This document shows positions 20,691-31,639 of a stretch of 64,000 nucleotides of DNA, in pieces. Below the pieces are notes generated by a model. It did not search any database, was not told where the DNA came from, and saw nothing but the letters and a program-made list of their open reading frames with translations. Where the stretch lies: positions 16,060,805-16,124,804 of the forward strand of contig NC_052132.2 in assembly GCF_016086655.4 (NCBI RefSeq), in the 5' to 3' direction. How positions within the stretch are numbered: position 1 is the stretch's first letter; each line of letters opens with the position of its first letter. Made by a program: the position numbers and the translations under genes. The stretch comes from Lepeophtheirus salmonis (taxonomy: Eukaryota > Arthropoda > Copepoda > Siphonostomatoida > Caligidae).

Positions 20691-23450
20691 AGCTCGTTCT
20701 GGAAACTAAATGTATCGATCCTGGACTCCAGGGATGGTCACGATGAAATATCTAAAATTATAAGCGAAAATAAATTGAAGTTAGATTCTGGAATTATTTC
20801 ACCGCGGGAAACGTTAAAAAATATTGAGTTATGTGCAAAAAAGATATTTATCCGACGCGGTAGAGAAGAAGCCTTAGAAAGCAAAATAGTGAGGAAACCG
20901 TTAGAAAAATTGGTTGACGAATGTCTGGATACAGACTCAAAGTTGGAGGAAATAACGGAATACGAAAGCCATTGTTATATTAACAAGGAAAATAGTAGAT
21001 CATAATACAAAGGGTAAGGTATCCTTCAAAAACTTAGAAAATTTGCTGAGGGGAAAAAAACAATCCTTCTTAAGGTTAACCTCTGGTGAGGTTTCCCAGG
21101 ATCTTGCTGAGGTATCAAAGGAAGTATGTGGTTTCTACTCTAAACTGTATGCTTGCCCCGATTGTACCACTATTAAAATGTGCGACTTCTGCTACTTCTG
21201 AAGAATTGCAAAAGACCCCATAAAGTGTAAACCCCTCCTATCCAAATTATCGGAACCAATGAGGGTTAAAAGAGATTGCGATGTTAGTTCAGTAAATAAG
21301 TATATATTTAGGAATATAAACTTGCCCATAAACCAAGGTGAGACCCTCAAGTTCATTAGAAATGACAAAAAAAAAATATAAATCTCAACGGCCATTTGGA
21401 CTTCCTTTCGAGGTTTTTAAGACTTTTGATTTGCAAATGGCTCCAATATTCGAAGAGGTATTTATGGACATTTTCAAAAAGGGGTTTGTCCCAGATTTCA
21501 TGGGTGAAGGAATTGGGACGTCGGTACTAAAAAAAGGAAATAATGGTTAGGACATCAATAATTACCGTCCAATCTCTCTACTGAATACATCATTCAAGAT
21601 TCTTACAGGCATTTTAAGTAGAAGAAGACAGTATGTTTTACCGCACATCATCTCTCCTAGAAAGGTTTCATGTGGTCAGATATTTGGTAGATATTTCGCA
21701 GTCAATACAAGATGCAATGGATTACTATTCGTCGGGTAATAGAAAATTTGCAACACTCCTAATAAATTTTGAAAAAAAAGCTTTTGAGAGGTAATCTCAT
21801 AACTACATAATCCGACAATTGTACATAAATTGATTTCCAGATAAATTAGTAGATATGATATCGGCTTTTCTACGACACACATCGTCGAGAGTCGATATTT
21901 CAGGAGCAAATTTCAAATTTTCAATACACAGAGGTGCTAGACAAGGAGATTTGTTATCTCCAACCCTGTTCATAATAGGTATTAACGGTTAGCAGAATAA
22001 AATAAGGCTAAATAATGCAATCAAAGGTTTACAAATAAAAACTACCTGTTAAAGTCGGTACTCTATGCTGATGGCCTTACCTTGTTTCTGACAGGATCAG
22101 TAGAAGAAATCGTACAGTCCATCATATCCTCGTTCGAGACCATTAATAATTTCAAAGATATATCGGGTATCTTAATAAATCTAAAAAAGACACAAATTAT
22201 CTCAAATTGTGATTGTGAATTGAGAGTTTTTTTGGGTGAACTATACATCACTGGATCAGCTGTTCAACTTGGCGTTGAAGTTTCAGCAGATTCTTTGGAA
22301 GCCACAAAAATAAATGGGGTCAAAATTATTGAATCACCACAAAGGGTTATAATTTATAAGAGCATTCCTCTAACACGATAAGAAAATCTGAAAGCATGGG
22401 ACATAAATATACCTCCTGGATCTTCCATTTATTAATATATACACTTTTTTCCAGTCAAATAAACCAAGAAATAATCAAGATAAGAGATGGTCTAGTATGG
22501 GGTAATTCAAAACCATAAATTTCACACACCAGAGTAGAAGCTTTGGGTCCCCTTGTATTAAATCAGTCTGTAAGTCCTTGAATTTTTTGTGGATTAAAAT
22601 GATATTTCCAAATTGTAGGTTTTTGGGCGATGAACATTAAAAACACGTTTTAGAATGATACGCAGCGTTGTTTTTCTGAGTGGATTGTCATGAGTCCGTT
22701 GGAACTATTAAAATAATTTTAAAAAATGTGGACATTATTGGAAAGAAACTATATATTGTGTTTGAGAACCAGTAAGACATTCCTTCCAACAAAATGTGAT
22801 GTGACTAAACAGGAGCCCTTTAGAGAGTCTACAAAATAAGGATATCTGCGAAGGCTTGAGGAAGGGCCACGAACACTAGGACCCAACACGAATCGTGGAG
22901 AGAAGATTGATGAGACTTGAACTCAATATGAATCTGGGACAGCTGGACCCGTTAGTAATTATGAGGAACCCGTTTACGGACTTACACCAAAAATGGTTGC
23001 AATATAAAATTCCCATTTCCTCTTTATATACAAACACATCAAATGTTAGTGCCAAGGATCGCTGGTGTTATTGGTGTAAATCGGAGCTGAAGTCGTCTTT
23101 CCATCTTCCTTTTTTACTGCCCAAAAATACTCCCCCTTATCCGTATGGTGGAGTGTATGATTCTTGGAACTTATAATGTGGTCCTGAGCCTTTCGGACTG
23201 GCTTATTGCAACATCCCCCAAACACCATAAGGCTTTTGAAATTGAACTTATAATGGGAAAAGTCAAAGGAGTTATATACGCAGTGAAGACTGGTGAAAAA
23301 GAATTCGATCATGCCTAGAAGCTCTCGTGTCCCAGCAGATAGGCATATTAAAAAACTTTGAGGATTCGGGGTTGCCCTCGAAAAAGCAGGGTTTGCCAGG
23401 ACCTTTACACTAAAAATTAAAAGTTTATCGAAAGTCTTGTTTATGACCGG
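20691..23450 (+). pseudogene. LINE ORF2 reverse transcriptase and C-terminus, broken
   Basis: In several frames: the pre-RT linker to 21005; PFGLPFEVFKTFDLQ (21396) and FKKGFVPDF; NNYRPISLLNTSFKIL (21558, block 1/2); NFEKKAFER (motif A, where the FxxD-type Asp is not seen); RQGDLLSPTLFI (motif B, 21942); and LYADGLTLFL (motif C, 22062), in which the second Asp of YADD is Gly. SGILINLKKTQIIS follows. The C-terminal part is around 22880-23180 with DRWCYWCKSELKSSFHLPF, a degenerate Cys-x2-Cys...His segment typical of L1-like ORF2 ends. The loss of the motif C aspartate alone would abolish polymerase activity. Confidence 0.8.
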
Positions 23451-23869
23451 CTCGCTTCTCCTCCTTTATATTTTTTTTATTTCTTGCCTTCTTACATCAT
23501 TTTACACGTACATGTAGTATTACATTTAGTATGTACATGTTAGTGCTCCGTTGTGTTGTGTGAGGAATGAGCACAAACAGTCATCGAGTACTTTTAGAGC
23601 GCTCTTGAACGGTCGGCAGGAGTGAATGAGAGATGATATAGGTGAAATATTTGATATGAAGGTTATGTTGGTACGCCTTCTCCCCCTCCTGTTCCTCCTT
23701 TTTCTTTTTCATTTTTCTCTCTCCCATAAAATATTTTTACTTCTTCAAATTAATAATTGGGAATTGCTTTTCTATTATAAAAGTTATAAAATCTTACAAT
23801 TAGATCTGTTTAATGTGAATGTATGTATATGAAATAAGACAATAAATATATATATATATAAAATAATCC

Positions 23870-23970
23870 ATGTACCGACAGTTAGGTACTGATCCCAAAG
23901 ACCTACAGTCTTAATACTAAACTGGACTGGACCGAATAAATAATTACCGACGCAACTGTACCTGTATGTC
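23870..23970 (+). repeat. Dispersed GGACC-rich repeat
   Basis: Reads 'gtactgatcccaaagaccta', then 'actggactggaccgaataaa', then 'accgacgcaac'. It matches the 29560-29690 copy in order and spacing. Preceded by a (TA)n run at 23848-23862. Confidence 0.7.
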
Positions 23971-24022
23971 TTCATAAATGACCTTGACTTCAGGTAAAAA
24001 ACAAACAAAAAAACACTTGTCT

Positions 24023-24215
24023 CCAGCGATGTAAAAACATCCTGAATGATATTAAACATCGTGGAAAAAGGTTCACCTTCTTCAGTAATGAATAAGCCTT
24101 CACTATCGATCCTGATCCTACCCAGAGCATGTTCATGATTTTGCTGTGACTAGTATGAACTAGAACGCCAATCACTCAGGAGTATTTAAACGAATCCAAA
24201 AACCTGACATCACTT
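24023..24215 (+). pseudogene. Tc1/mariner-type transposase fragment (first catalytic block)
   Basis: The plus strand reads RCKNILNDIKHRGKRFTFFS, then NE, a TAA, and AFTIDPDP. This is the conserved block that normally ends FSDEKTFTVDPV around the first catalytic Asp. The Asp is Asn here and the following Lys codon is a stop. A diverged continuation reaches about 24215. Only one of three catalytic blocks survives. It is closest in wording to the transposase of the 25.9-kb and 55.9-kb elements, but not part of them. Confidence 0.65.
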
Positions 24216-25928
24216 CTAAAAATATTGCACCCAAAATTTGGAACGGGATACTTTGAAATAAACACCTACGCAACCTCTGAAATTGTCATTTTAATAACAT
24301 TCCACGGCCCGTAATGTAAGAAAACAATGCCCTTTTCCCCTCTCAAACATTTTTCAAATTTTCAGGCTTACCAAAGCATTATTTGGTTTCTTCTTTACTT
24401 TTTTTATTGCAAAAGTGCTTATAATTTACGTTTCTAATAAGAGCACTCATAATCTATAAAAAATCAATGAGTAGTAATCCGCTAAATGTGTGAAATGACG
24501 CATATGAAAGCTTAATTTAAATGAAGACTCATTTAAATTCCCCGTCTAATATTATTAATTTTGTTTATAGATTAGAAAAGTTTTTTCTCTCATATGAGAG
24601 TGTGTTTTTAGCGTTTTGTCCATTAGCTTTGAGTGGCTTAAAAAAATAAAAGATTATCATTTTACTTATCCTTTTATAAGTGGAGGAGAAAAAATAGGGG
24701 AAAGAAGTAAAAGCTATTTAAAAATGAAGTAAAGATTTAATCTACGATTATTTATGAGTGAGCATGGTGTTTATACAAGAGGTTTGTACAATAGAAATGA
24801 GAGAAAAATAAATGTTGTCTTGAGAAAGAATATCAATGGGACAATTTGTTTATAAGAATCTAAATACAATGGCAGATCCGAATGTTCTGAAAATTTCTTA
24901 CACTGTACATCAAAATGGCTTTTTGGACTTAGAATAAGGGAACGGGAAGTCGACTTATTTGGTTTACTTAAATGATTTAAAATCCTGCATAAATATCTTC
25001 TCTACATCACGTATGAATAGACTTGACATTTTTGTAATGAAAAAACTCAATTTCTAATGTAAAAAAGCAAAAACGGTTTTCGTGTTTTTTTTTATACTTT
25101 TTTTTTCATTATTTAAGTTCTAGAAGGATTTGCTCTGAACATATTTACCCCTGACCGTGTCCCCCTTGTACTTATTTGCCTTGAGCGTATTCACCCGTGC
25201 CGTTTTCGCCTGGGGACATATTCGCCGTCTGCGGCTTTTGCCTTACAACGATTTTGCCTGGGAAAGTACTATATAAATACTACTTGTAATTAATTTTAGG
25301 CTTGTAAGTGGAATTTTAACCCTGTATTCCCGTTTTGAGAAAATAAAAACAAAAATGTAATACATGCAACCTCATCGAATACTAAGGGGTACTAATTTAA
25401 TCCCCTAATCTTGCATATAGTAAAGATAATTTCAAAGAAATGTTTATCAAAAATAAAGTTTTAATAACCTTACTATAAGATTTGTTATCTTGTTCCATCT
25501 CCCAACTCATGTCCTTAAAGTTATTTTAAAATAAGCTATACATATTTTTCACGGTGTCTAATGCTCATGTATGTATTTTAAGCATTTAAGTTGATATTGA
25601 AGCGAGCAAAATGGATGGAATAGGTAAACAAGAATACAATTTTAATTGGTGTAATTCTTAAAAATCGTTCAAGTGTTAATCATATAATTAAATAGGTTAT
25701 ATTTTGTTGGTTTCTTGTCTATCCAGTTCACTCACCGAATTATAAATATAATTTTCATTAACGGAGGGGGTAACAAAAATGAAGGCCGTGGTATGTTTGT
25801 ATATATTTTCAAAAGCAAACTGAAGCATTTATTTGTTTTAGTCGGCTAATGGTATATACAAGCTCAAGTGTTCTTTTTTCTGACAATTCATCTTGTCGAG
25901 CAATGTTCATTACATCTGATTCTATATA
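24216..25928. other. AT-rich DNA with a decayed short-motif array
   Basis: No gene is seen. At about 25135-25262 a run of loosely repeated words (catatttAcCc, gtattcaCCcgtgCCgtttt, catattcGCC, ttttgCC, every 20-25 bp) stands out from the AT background and looks like a decayed minisatellite. A similar decayed run lies at about 37985-38090 on the other strand. Confidence 0.4.
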
Positions 25929-27141
25929 CCGGACCGTGCAGAATTATTTACCGATTTTTGTTCGGAACATATCGTGGGCAATAATGACATTTGAATGACT
26001 TGAGAAACAATTTATTCATACATTTTTAAAATAATAAAATAGACTGTGATCTAATTTAATCAATGTAGCCACCATTTGACTCAATGACACTGGCCAGGCG
26101 ACGTCTGAAGCTGCCACAGACTTGCTGGATGTAATCGGCGTCCATGGAGGCCCAGGCCTTGTTGACAGCAGCCTTTACGGCATTTATGTTCTTGTGTCGT
26201 TTTTTGCAGGCCTTGGTCTCCACGTGCGCCTAGATAGGGAAGTCTAGTGGGTTCAGATCTGGGCTCTGAGGGGGCCAGTAGAAATGGGCCAAAAGTTCTT
26301 GTTGTCCTTGAGCCACTCCTGAGCTTTCTTGGAAGCGTGGGTGGGTACTCCATCTTGTTGAAACCCCCAAGGAGAGTTACCGACTATGGATTTAATCCAC
26401 GGAAGGACCTTGGACGCCAGAATCTTCACATAATCCTCTGCTGTTAATCTGAGCCAGTGGCGAACCATACCCGCTTCATGGCCTTCCCGTTGGATCTCCA
26501 AACATCTCCAAAGTTCACAACACGGTCATTTTGCCTGTTGAAAACAGGATCGACTGTAAAAGTTTTTTCATCTGAAAAAAGGATGATGCGTCCAGATGAG
26601 CTCTTGATATCATTCAAGATTTTCTTGGCACGCTCAAGTCTGACTTCTCGCTGACGTTCAGTTAGCAGAGGGCGTTCAGTACACCTCAGGGACTTTCCTC
26701 CAGCCCTTTTCAATGCCCTTGAAACAGTTGATGTTGACGTTCCCATTTTTCTGGCCATGTCGGCAATGGACCTGTTGGGAGTCCTCTTGAACACTGCCTT
26801 TACTTGCCTTGTTGAGACAGTGGGCTTCCTGCCAGCCCCAGGGGAATGCTTGAGATCACCCCCATCCTCCAAGCGCTTGGAAACGTTGTAAATTGTCTTC
26901 AACGAGGCCCCAACCTGTTCCTTAATGGTGTTATGAGGCACTCCCGCTCGGAGGAGGGCTGCAATTTCGATCCTCTTTGTTTCCTGATTAAATATGGTCT
27001 CACGTGTGGAAGTTGTTGCACTCTCACAGGAAGGATTTTTGTTTATTTTAACAGTAAAAATACGAAAGAATCTTATTGGTTGCCACAAAATCTCTTAAAA
27101 AGTATATTTACATCATCGGTAAATAGTTTTGCAAGTCCCGG
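25929..27141 (-). mobile_element. Tc1/mariner-type element, copy 1
   Basis: 1213 bp. The left end CCGGACCGTGCAGAATTATT is preceded by TA (25927-25928). The right end, read inwards, is CCGGGACTTGCAAAACTATT. Both are followed by TACCGAT, giving ~27-bp inverted repeats. The base pair after the right end is TT, not TA, so that side of the target duplication is mutated. It shares sequence along its full length with copy 2 at 55880-57121 in the opposite orientation. Confidence 0.9.
26056..26995 (-). pseudogene. Transposase of copy 1, inactivated
   Basis: IS630-Tc1-mariner transposase. Minus-strand order: paired helix-turn-helix (TKRIEIAALLRAGVPHNTIK, SIADMARKMGTSTSTVSRAL), GGKSLRCTERPLLTERQREV, IILFSDEKTFTVDPVFNRQN with the first catalytic Asp, WGFQQDGVPTHASKKAQEW with the second, SSPDLNPLD-like block with the last, and a GGYID C-terminus (TAA at 26056-26058). 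Defects: the ATG seen in copy 2 is ATA here (26993-26995), about 27 bp are missing after NRQNDR, a 1-bp deletion shifts the frame before the last catalytic Asp, and a TAG (shared with copy 2) interrupts the C-terminal region. It is flanked by its own inverted repeats. Confidence 0.9.
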
Positions 27142-27400
27142 TTTGTTGTGTACAAATTGTAACTTTTATAAGCAAGGTGTACAGTGTTGTAGTCTTAATA
27201 TATTTATGAGTAATATAACTCTGGGCATTTGAACTGTATCATGTGCCAGAGAATACTTATATTTTTGTAACTTGTATTAAAATAGTCATAAATAAAACCA
27301 TATCAATAATATATGAAATATTTATTCATTGCAATTGATCTACCATAAACTTTTCATTTTAAATTATCATTGCATTTTTATTTCGCAAATTGTACAATCT

Positions 27401-27665
27401 AAGGTTAATATAAATACAAGGTTAGCCCCTCATGTAATCGGGCCTGCTATGAGATATCGTACCGAATGCTAGAAAAGACCGACAGATTTTGACGTCATAG
27501 AGTTTATCAACGGTATTCTAACAATAAAAGTCAAGAAAGGCGATATATATGTAGCTAGACTTAGTAACAGTATATACTCTATGACATCACTATTAAAAAG
27601 CGTGGTGGAAGTAAAACATCAGTCGGAAAAGGGTTATGGTATAACCTCGTATTTCTATTAACCTT
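27401..27665. mobile_element. 265-bp MITE with 24-bp inverted ends
   Basis: The left end AAGGTTAATATAAATACAAG (continuing GTTA) and the right end, read inwards, AAGGTTAATAGAAATACGAG (continuing GTTA) match at 22 of 24 positions. The inside is non-coding and includes 'catgtaatcgggcctgct' and TTTTGACGTCATAGAG. Partial relatives occur at 5700-5835 and 8633-8690. No clear target-site duplication was seen at the edges. It has the form of a non-autonomous DNA transposon; its parent element is not in the window. Confidence 0.75.
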
Positions 27666-28194
27666 GCGTCATGGCTATTTCATAATTCATTAGTTTTGAT
27701 AAATATATCTTGTAATAACTAATTATATACTTATGCTCCGTTTCCAAAAGGACAGGAATACAATTTCTTGTTGATCTCTCGTAGAACGAATAACAAAAAA
27801 AAAAGCTATTTGCGTTTTTGGGTTGCTATGTGCATACTTATAGTATCTATCAATTTCAAAAACTCTCTTTGGTTCATTGAGCTTAAACTATTTGTAATTT
27901 TATGAAAAAAAAAAGCTGATAATATTGAGTTACTGAAGTGGTTGTGTAACAATACTATGTTTGAAAATGTTGACATACGGTTAAAAAAATATAAACAAAA
28001 GCTCATTTCTGCTGTAGAAATACTGCTATCATCGTGATAGCAGGATCGGAATTTGTATTTCTTTTTAACAATATTTTTTTAGAAATTAAGAAATTCTTTC
28101 AAATAAATAATTTTACAGAATTATTATCTTGATTTTAAACAAAAAGTTGCCAACTATAGCAATGGATGTATAATATAGAACCAGTTCAGTATTT

Positions 28195-28330
28195 GTACTG
28201 AGTTTTGTATGTTTTAGTTTTTATACCTTTATAATAAAGTGTAACCATGTGTGTGTGTGCTAACGAATGACAGAGACTAATGTTGATGAGTTATAAGCAG
28301 AGATGTATAAAATATATTCTACAACCAGGG
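28195..28330 (+). repeat. Dispersed repeat family C, copy 1
   Basis: Contains 'aatgacagagactaatgttg' then 'atgagttataagcagagatg' then 'tataaaata', matching 49594-49655 at most positions, and 'ataaagtgtaaccatg' shared with 62055-62072. A short GT run lies at 28248-28258. It lies directly upstream of the hAT element. Confidence 0.7.
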
Positions 28331-28408
28331 AGTTACTTTTTCTATTAGGCAATCTGAACAGTCATTCAGTTATCAGTTTATCATTAAGACGGGAACATTT
28401 AAGTATAA

Positions 28409-29560
28409 CAGGGGTGGCAAAAATACAGCCCGCGGGCCGCATGCAGTCTGCTAGCACATGAAGAAACTCCTACTCATCACTTATTGCTTTAATTAAACAG
28501 GTAACAGGCTTCATGACCAAATTTTATTACCTTTACGATTGTGGTTTTCTCTTCAATTTCAGTGTGTACGTCAGTCGCGCATATATTGCAACATGTTCTC
28601 CACAACTAGCCGTAAATTTCTCACGCATTTTTTGATTCAATTGTTTGATCATAAAATACAAATACGGTAGCTTTTCATTGTTATTTGAGACGCACAGTTT
28701 AACTTTTGCTACTTCGACGGGTTTTTTATTAAAAACTAAAAGTTTCATATTTTTACTCTGTTAAAATAACGAGTGCTGATAAGAAGCTCAGGATCGAAGA
28801 CGAAAGTTGTGTTTTCAATAAGGAATGGACTGTGAAATACTATTTTACAAAAGTTGGGAATGAAGGAGTTTGCTTGTTGTACCGTGAGTCCGTGGCTGTT
28901 TTGAAGGAGTACAATTTAAAGAGTCACAACCAAACCAAGTATGTAAACTTTGGACAAAATTTCGCCAGTGACGAAAAAAAACAGAAAGGCCAGGAGTTAG
29001 TGAACTAGCTGAATAAACAACAGAGGGTTTTTACCAAACAGTCGACCATACAAGATGCTGCAACTGAAACCAGTTTTATGGTTTCTTACAAACTTGCAAA
29101 AAGGAACAAGCCCTTGTCAGACGATGAGTTTATCAAGGATTGCATTTCTCACCTAGCTAATATTAGATTTTCAGGACAGAAACCCAAAATGGATAGCATT
29201 GCCTTATCGAGGAGAATTGTTGTTAGACGTGTTGAAAAAATAAGTGAAGATCTCATGATCCAACTGAAGGATGCAAGCAAGCAGTTTTTGAGGTATTCTT
29301 TTGCATGGGATGAAAGCACTGATCTACAAGACACTTCACAGTTGTTGGTATTTATACGAGGAATGAATGCTAATTTTCAACTTACTGAAGAGCTACCTAG
29401 TGTCGAGTCCCTAATAGACAGAACAATTGGTAAGGACTTGTTTCGTGCAGTTGAAAACTGTATTGCAGGAACTGTGCTGGAGTAGAATTAAATAACAACC
29501 GAACAAGCTCGTACTCTGACAAAAAATCTAGGGGTGTTGAAGTTGATCAGAGTAAGGAAA
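28409..29560 (+). mobile_element. hAT element, 5' half only
   Basis: It starts with CAGGGGTGGCAAAAATACAG followed by CCCGCGGGCCGCATGCAG. This CpG-rich terminal motif is typical of hAT elements of the ZBED/Charlie type and is the most GC-rich spot in the neighbourhood. The eight bases before it (28401-28408) would be the target duplication, but the 3' end is absent: transposase-like sequence fades at about 29560, where a copy of the GGACC-rich repeat begins. Confidence 0.8.
28766..29560 (+). pseudogene. hAT transposase, N-terminal part (ZBED/GTF2IRD2-like)
   Basis: The frame begins at an ATA where ATG is expected (28766-28768) and reads through KKLRIEDESCVFNKEW and a degenerate BED zinc finger (EGVCLLYRESVAVLKEYNLK and the HNQTK end, with one Cys changed to Tyr and the last His lost). 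Then come an in-frame TAG (29006-29008), ETSFMVSYKLAKRNKPLSDD, LSRRIVVRRVEKISEDLMIQ, and FAWDESTDLQDTSQLLVFIR with the first catalytic Asp block. After a TAG at 29483 a weaker ITTEQARTLTK segment follows. Such transposases move the element by cut and paste with 8-bp duplications. The helical insertion and C-terminal dimerisation domains are missing. Confidence 0.85.
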
Positions 29561-29690
29561 TAAGGACCGGTCCCAAGGAGCGATGGTCTTAAGGACCGGT
29601 ACCAAAGACTGACAGTCCTAAAGACTGATACAATCGGTCATGGAACTGGACTGGACCGAATAAATATAGACCGACACAACACTAGTCATA
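29561..29690 (+). repeat. Dispersed GGACC-rich repeat, best copy
   Basis: Reads 'aaggaccggtcccaaggagc', 'gtcctaaagactgatacaat', 'actggactggaccgaataaa' and 'tatagaccgacacaacacta'. Copies or parts occur at 8125 (minus), 23870, 30648, 31050, 36828, 40180 and 48896. It is about 130 bp with no coding content and no poly-A tail or tRNA-like box noticed. It directly truncates the hAT transposase. Confidence 0.75.
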
Positions 29691-30647
29691 CCAACTGAAC
29701 TGTTCTCCACACAAATATTCTTCAAATTCCCAGGATTACCACGTTCATTTTCGGTGTCTTATATTTTTTTGCATTCAAAACATGCTTTAGATTTAAAACC
29801 CTATTCGTAGCTATGAAAGAAATAAACAGTATGAATAAAGATGTGATGATGCCATAAATTGCAGATATTTTATTTTTTAATGAATCTATTCATCGTATTG
29901 CAGATAAAAAAAATTTTTAGCCTTATTTTCTATTAAACGAATTTTGTGTATGAATGGCAAAATTTTAAGATAATGAGGCCTTTTTTTCTTTTAGAAACGA
30001 ACATATTTAGTATTTTAGAAAGCAATTAAATTACAATTAGATTATAATGGGCTATTTTTTTATTTATTTGGCATTGAATTTATTTATTTTTTATTGTATT
30101 GATAATTTAATTGTAATTAATTTGAGCAAATTAAAAATATTTCATCTGTTAATTCGTCTTTACAACATAAATATAATTGTCTGCATAAAGTATCTGTTAT
30201 TTAGATGTGCAGTATATGTGGCCCATCAAGACAAAAGCAAGCTAGAATGTTTTTCTCAAAATGGAGTCCAGGGTACATTCGTTTTTCTCTGCTAATTAAA
30301 CTAGTCAACAAAATTTACCATTAGACTTAAATGATGTATTTCTGATTGCTCTTAACTCAAAAATATATGAAAAGGTATCATTATATCCCAAATCTTTTGG
30401 TCTTTGAGGCTTAGAAAGTGTTTTTTTTTAAATTATTTTTTACAACATTTTTTTTTAACATTGAAAGATTCAGCAAAAGAAAAACCTACAAACAAATATA
30501 TGTTGTTTTGTGGTACATGGCTCTAGTTATCTGAAAATATTTTAATCTTTTATTTGTCTATTTCTAAATTAAGAGAAGAATGCTTCTGAAGGCCAATAAT
30601 TAGTATTGTGTCAGTTATTATTTATTCATTCTAGTTTAGTCTTAGGG

Positions 30648-31130
30648 CTGGTCGTAAAAATAATTGGATCAGTCCTTAAGACTGACTCCGGAAAGTAATG
30701 AGCATTACAGCCCTTTTATACTTAAAGCAATAGTTGTTGCATATTTAAAGTTGGTAAAGTATAGCTTGAACGTCATATTGAAAGGTCAAAGGTTACAAAA
30801 TAGGTCAACTTTTTCTTTTTCAATTTATTACAATGGCCAATTGAAAATGACATTTTTAAGGATATTCTCTATTTGTAAAGGGACTGCATGAATTTTGCCT
30901 TTTTAAGGGCATGTTGTGAACTTGAAAAGTTTCAATTTTTAAAGTTATGTTGCATGAAATTAAAACTTTGCTAAAAATATGCTCTTGCATCAAAAAAGTA
31001 GGGCTAAAATTCAATTTCGTTATAATTCACCTTCTCCTATTTATAGGCTAGACAGAACTTCACTGGATCAGACTGAGAGTGAACTGGACGGGACTACATA
31101 CTTCAGTCGTATATAAGGACTCTCACAACA
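30648..31130 (+). repeat. Two partial GGACC-rich repeat copies
   Basis: 30648-30700 has 'gctggtcg', 'ggatcagtccttaagactga'. 31050-31130 has 'ctggatcagactgagagtga', 'actggacgggactacatact', 'cacaacactta'. The bases between are AT-rich with no gene. The two may be halves of one copy split by 350 bp of other DNA. Confidence 0.5.
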
Positions 31131-31414
31131 CTTATCACAAGCACAAAAAATGACCTTGGTATACTATGATGGCTTGGATTAAAATTATTCGCAATGATAA
31201 AAAGGTCAGATGGAGATAATATCAAAAAAAGAAGACGTGCAACTTCCTAATGAAAAAGAGTTCATTAAAAAAAGTAATATCTTAAATACTACTGTATTAA
31301 AAAAATAAAAAAGAATCATCAACTATCAACCTAAATGCACGTGCGTTCAAAAATGTTTCATAGTCTCTTTTTTGTTAAGATCCAGTTTCAACTTCTGGGC
31401 TATTTCTTTTCGAA

Positions 31415-31545
31415 GTGAGGTTAGATTATGTGGAAAATATAAGCCGAAGAAAAAAGTCTACCGTTCTAGTCCGTGCCCGTAAGACAGACACCAACATTAT
31501 AGACATACTTGGAGTCAGTAACCAAAAGTGTTTTGTGTGGTTATT
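31415..31545 (+). pseudogene. Possible transposase helix-turn-helix remnant
   Basis: A plus-strand frame reads NISRRKKSTVLVRARKTDTN then IIDILGVSNQKCFVW. The spacing of the basic first helix, a TxxxIxxILGVS turn and an aromatic W fits the first helix-turn-helix of Tc1/mariner transposases. Nothing catalytic follows and no inverted repeat was identified, so this is tentative. Confidence 0.35.
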
Positions 31546-31639
31546 TTACATCAAATCAATGTTAATTTTTAGAATTTTTTCGCCCATAATATTGAAAGGG
31601 ATTGGAAAAATAGAAGAATGTGTTAAGGTGTTGAAGTAA

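Larger units (their letters stand above)
19201..23500 (+). mobile_element. L1-like non-LTR retrotransposon (LINE), decayed
   Basis: About 4.3 kb with the order ORF1, APE-type endonuclease, reverse transcriptase, C-terminal Cys/His segment, all on the plus strand. No LTRs, no RNase H and no integrase are visible. The 5' and 3' limits are approximate: coding-like sequence starts at about 19201, and the last readable segment (RTFTLKIKSLSKVLF) ends near 23450. The layout suits an L1/Tx1-type LINE, but clade assignment needs an alignment. The minus-strand remnant at 44.5-46.2 kb and the fragment at 59.7-60.6 kb are related in kind. Confidence 0.8.

Noticed and set aside
28200..28330. A possible CRISPR-like or tandem array because of repeated words
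   Set aside because: The repeats are dispersed copies tens of kilobases apart in a eukaryotic context, with no regular spacers.
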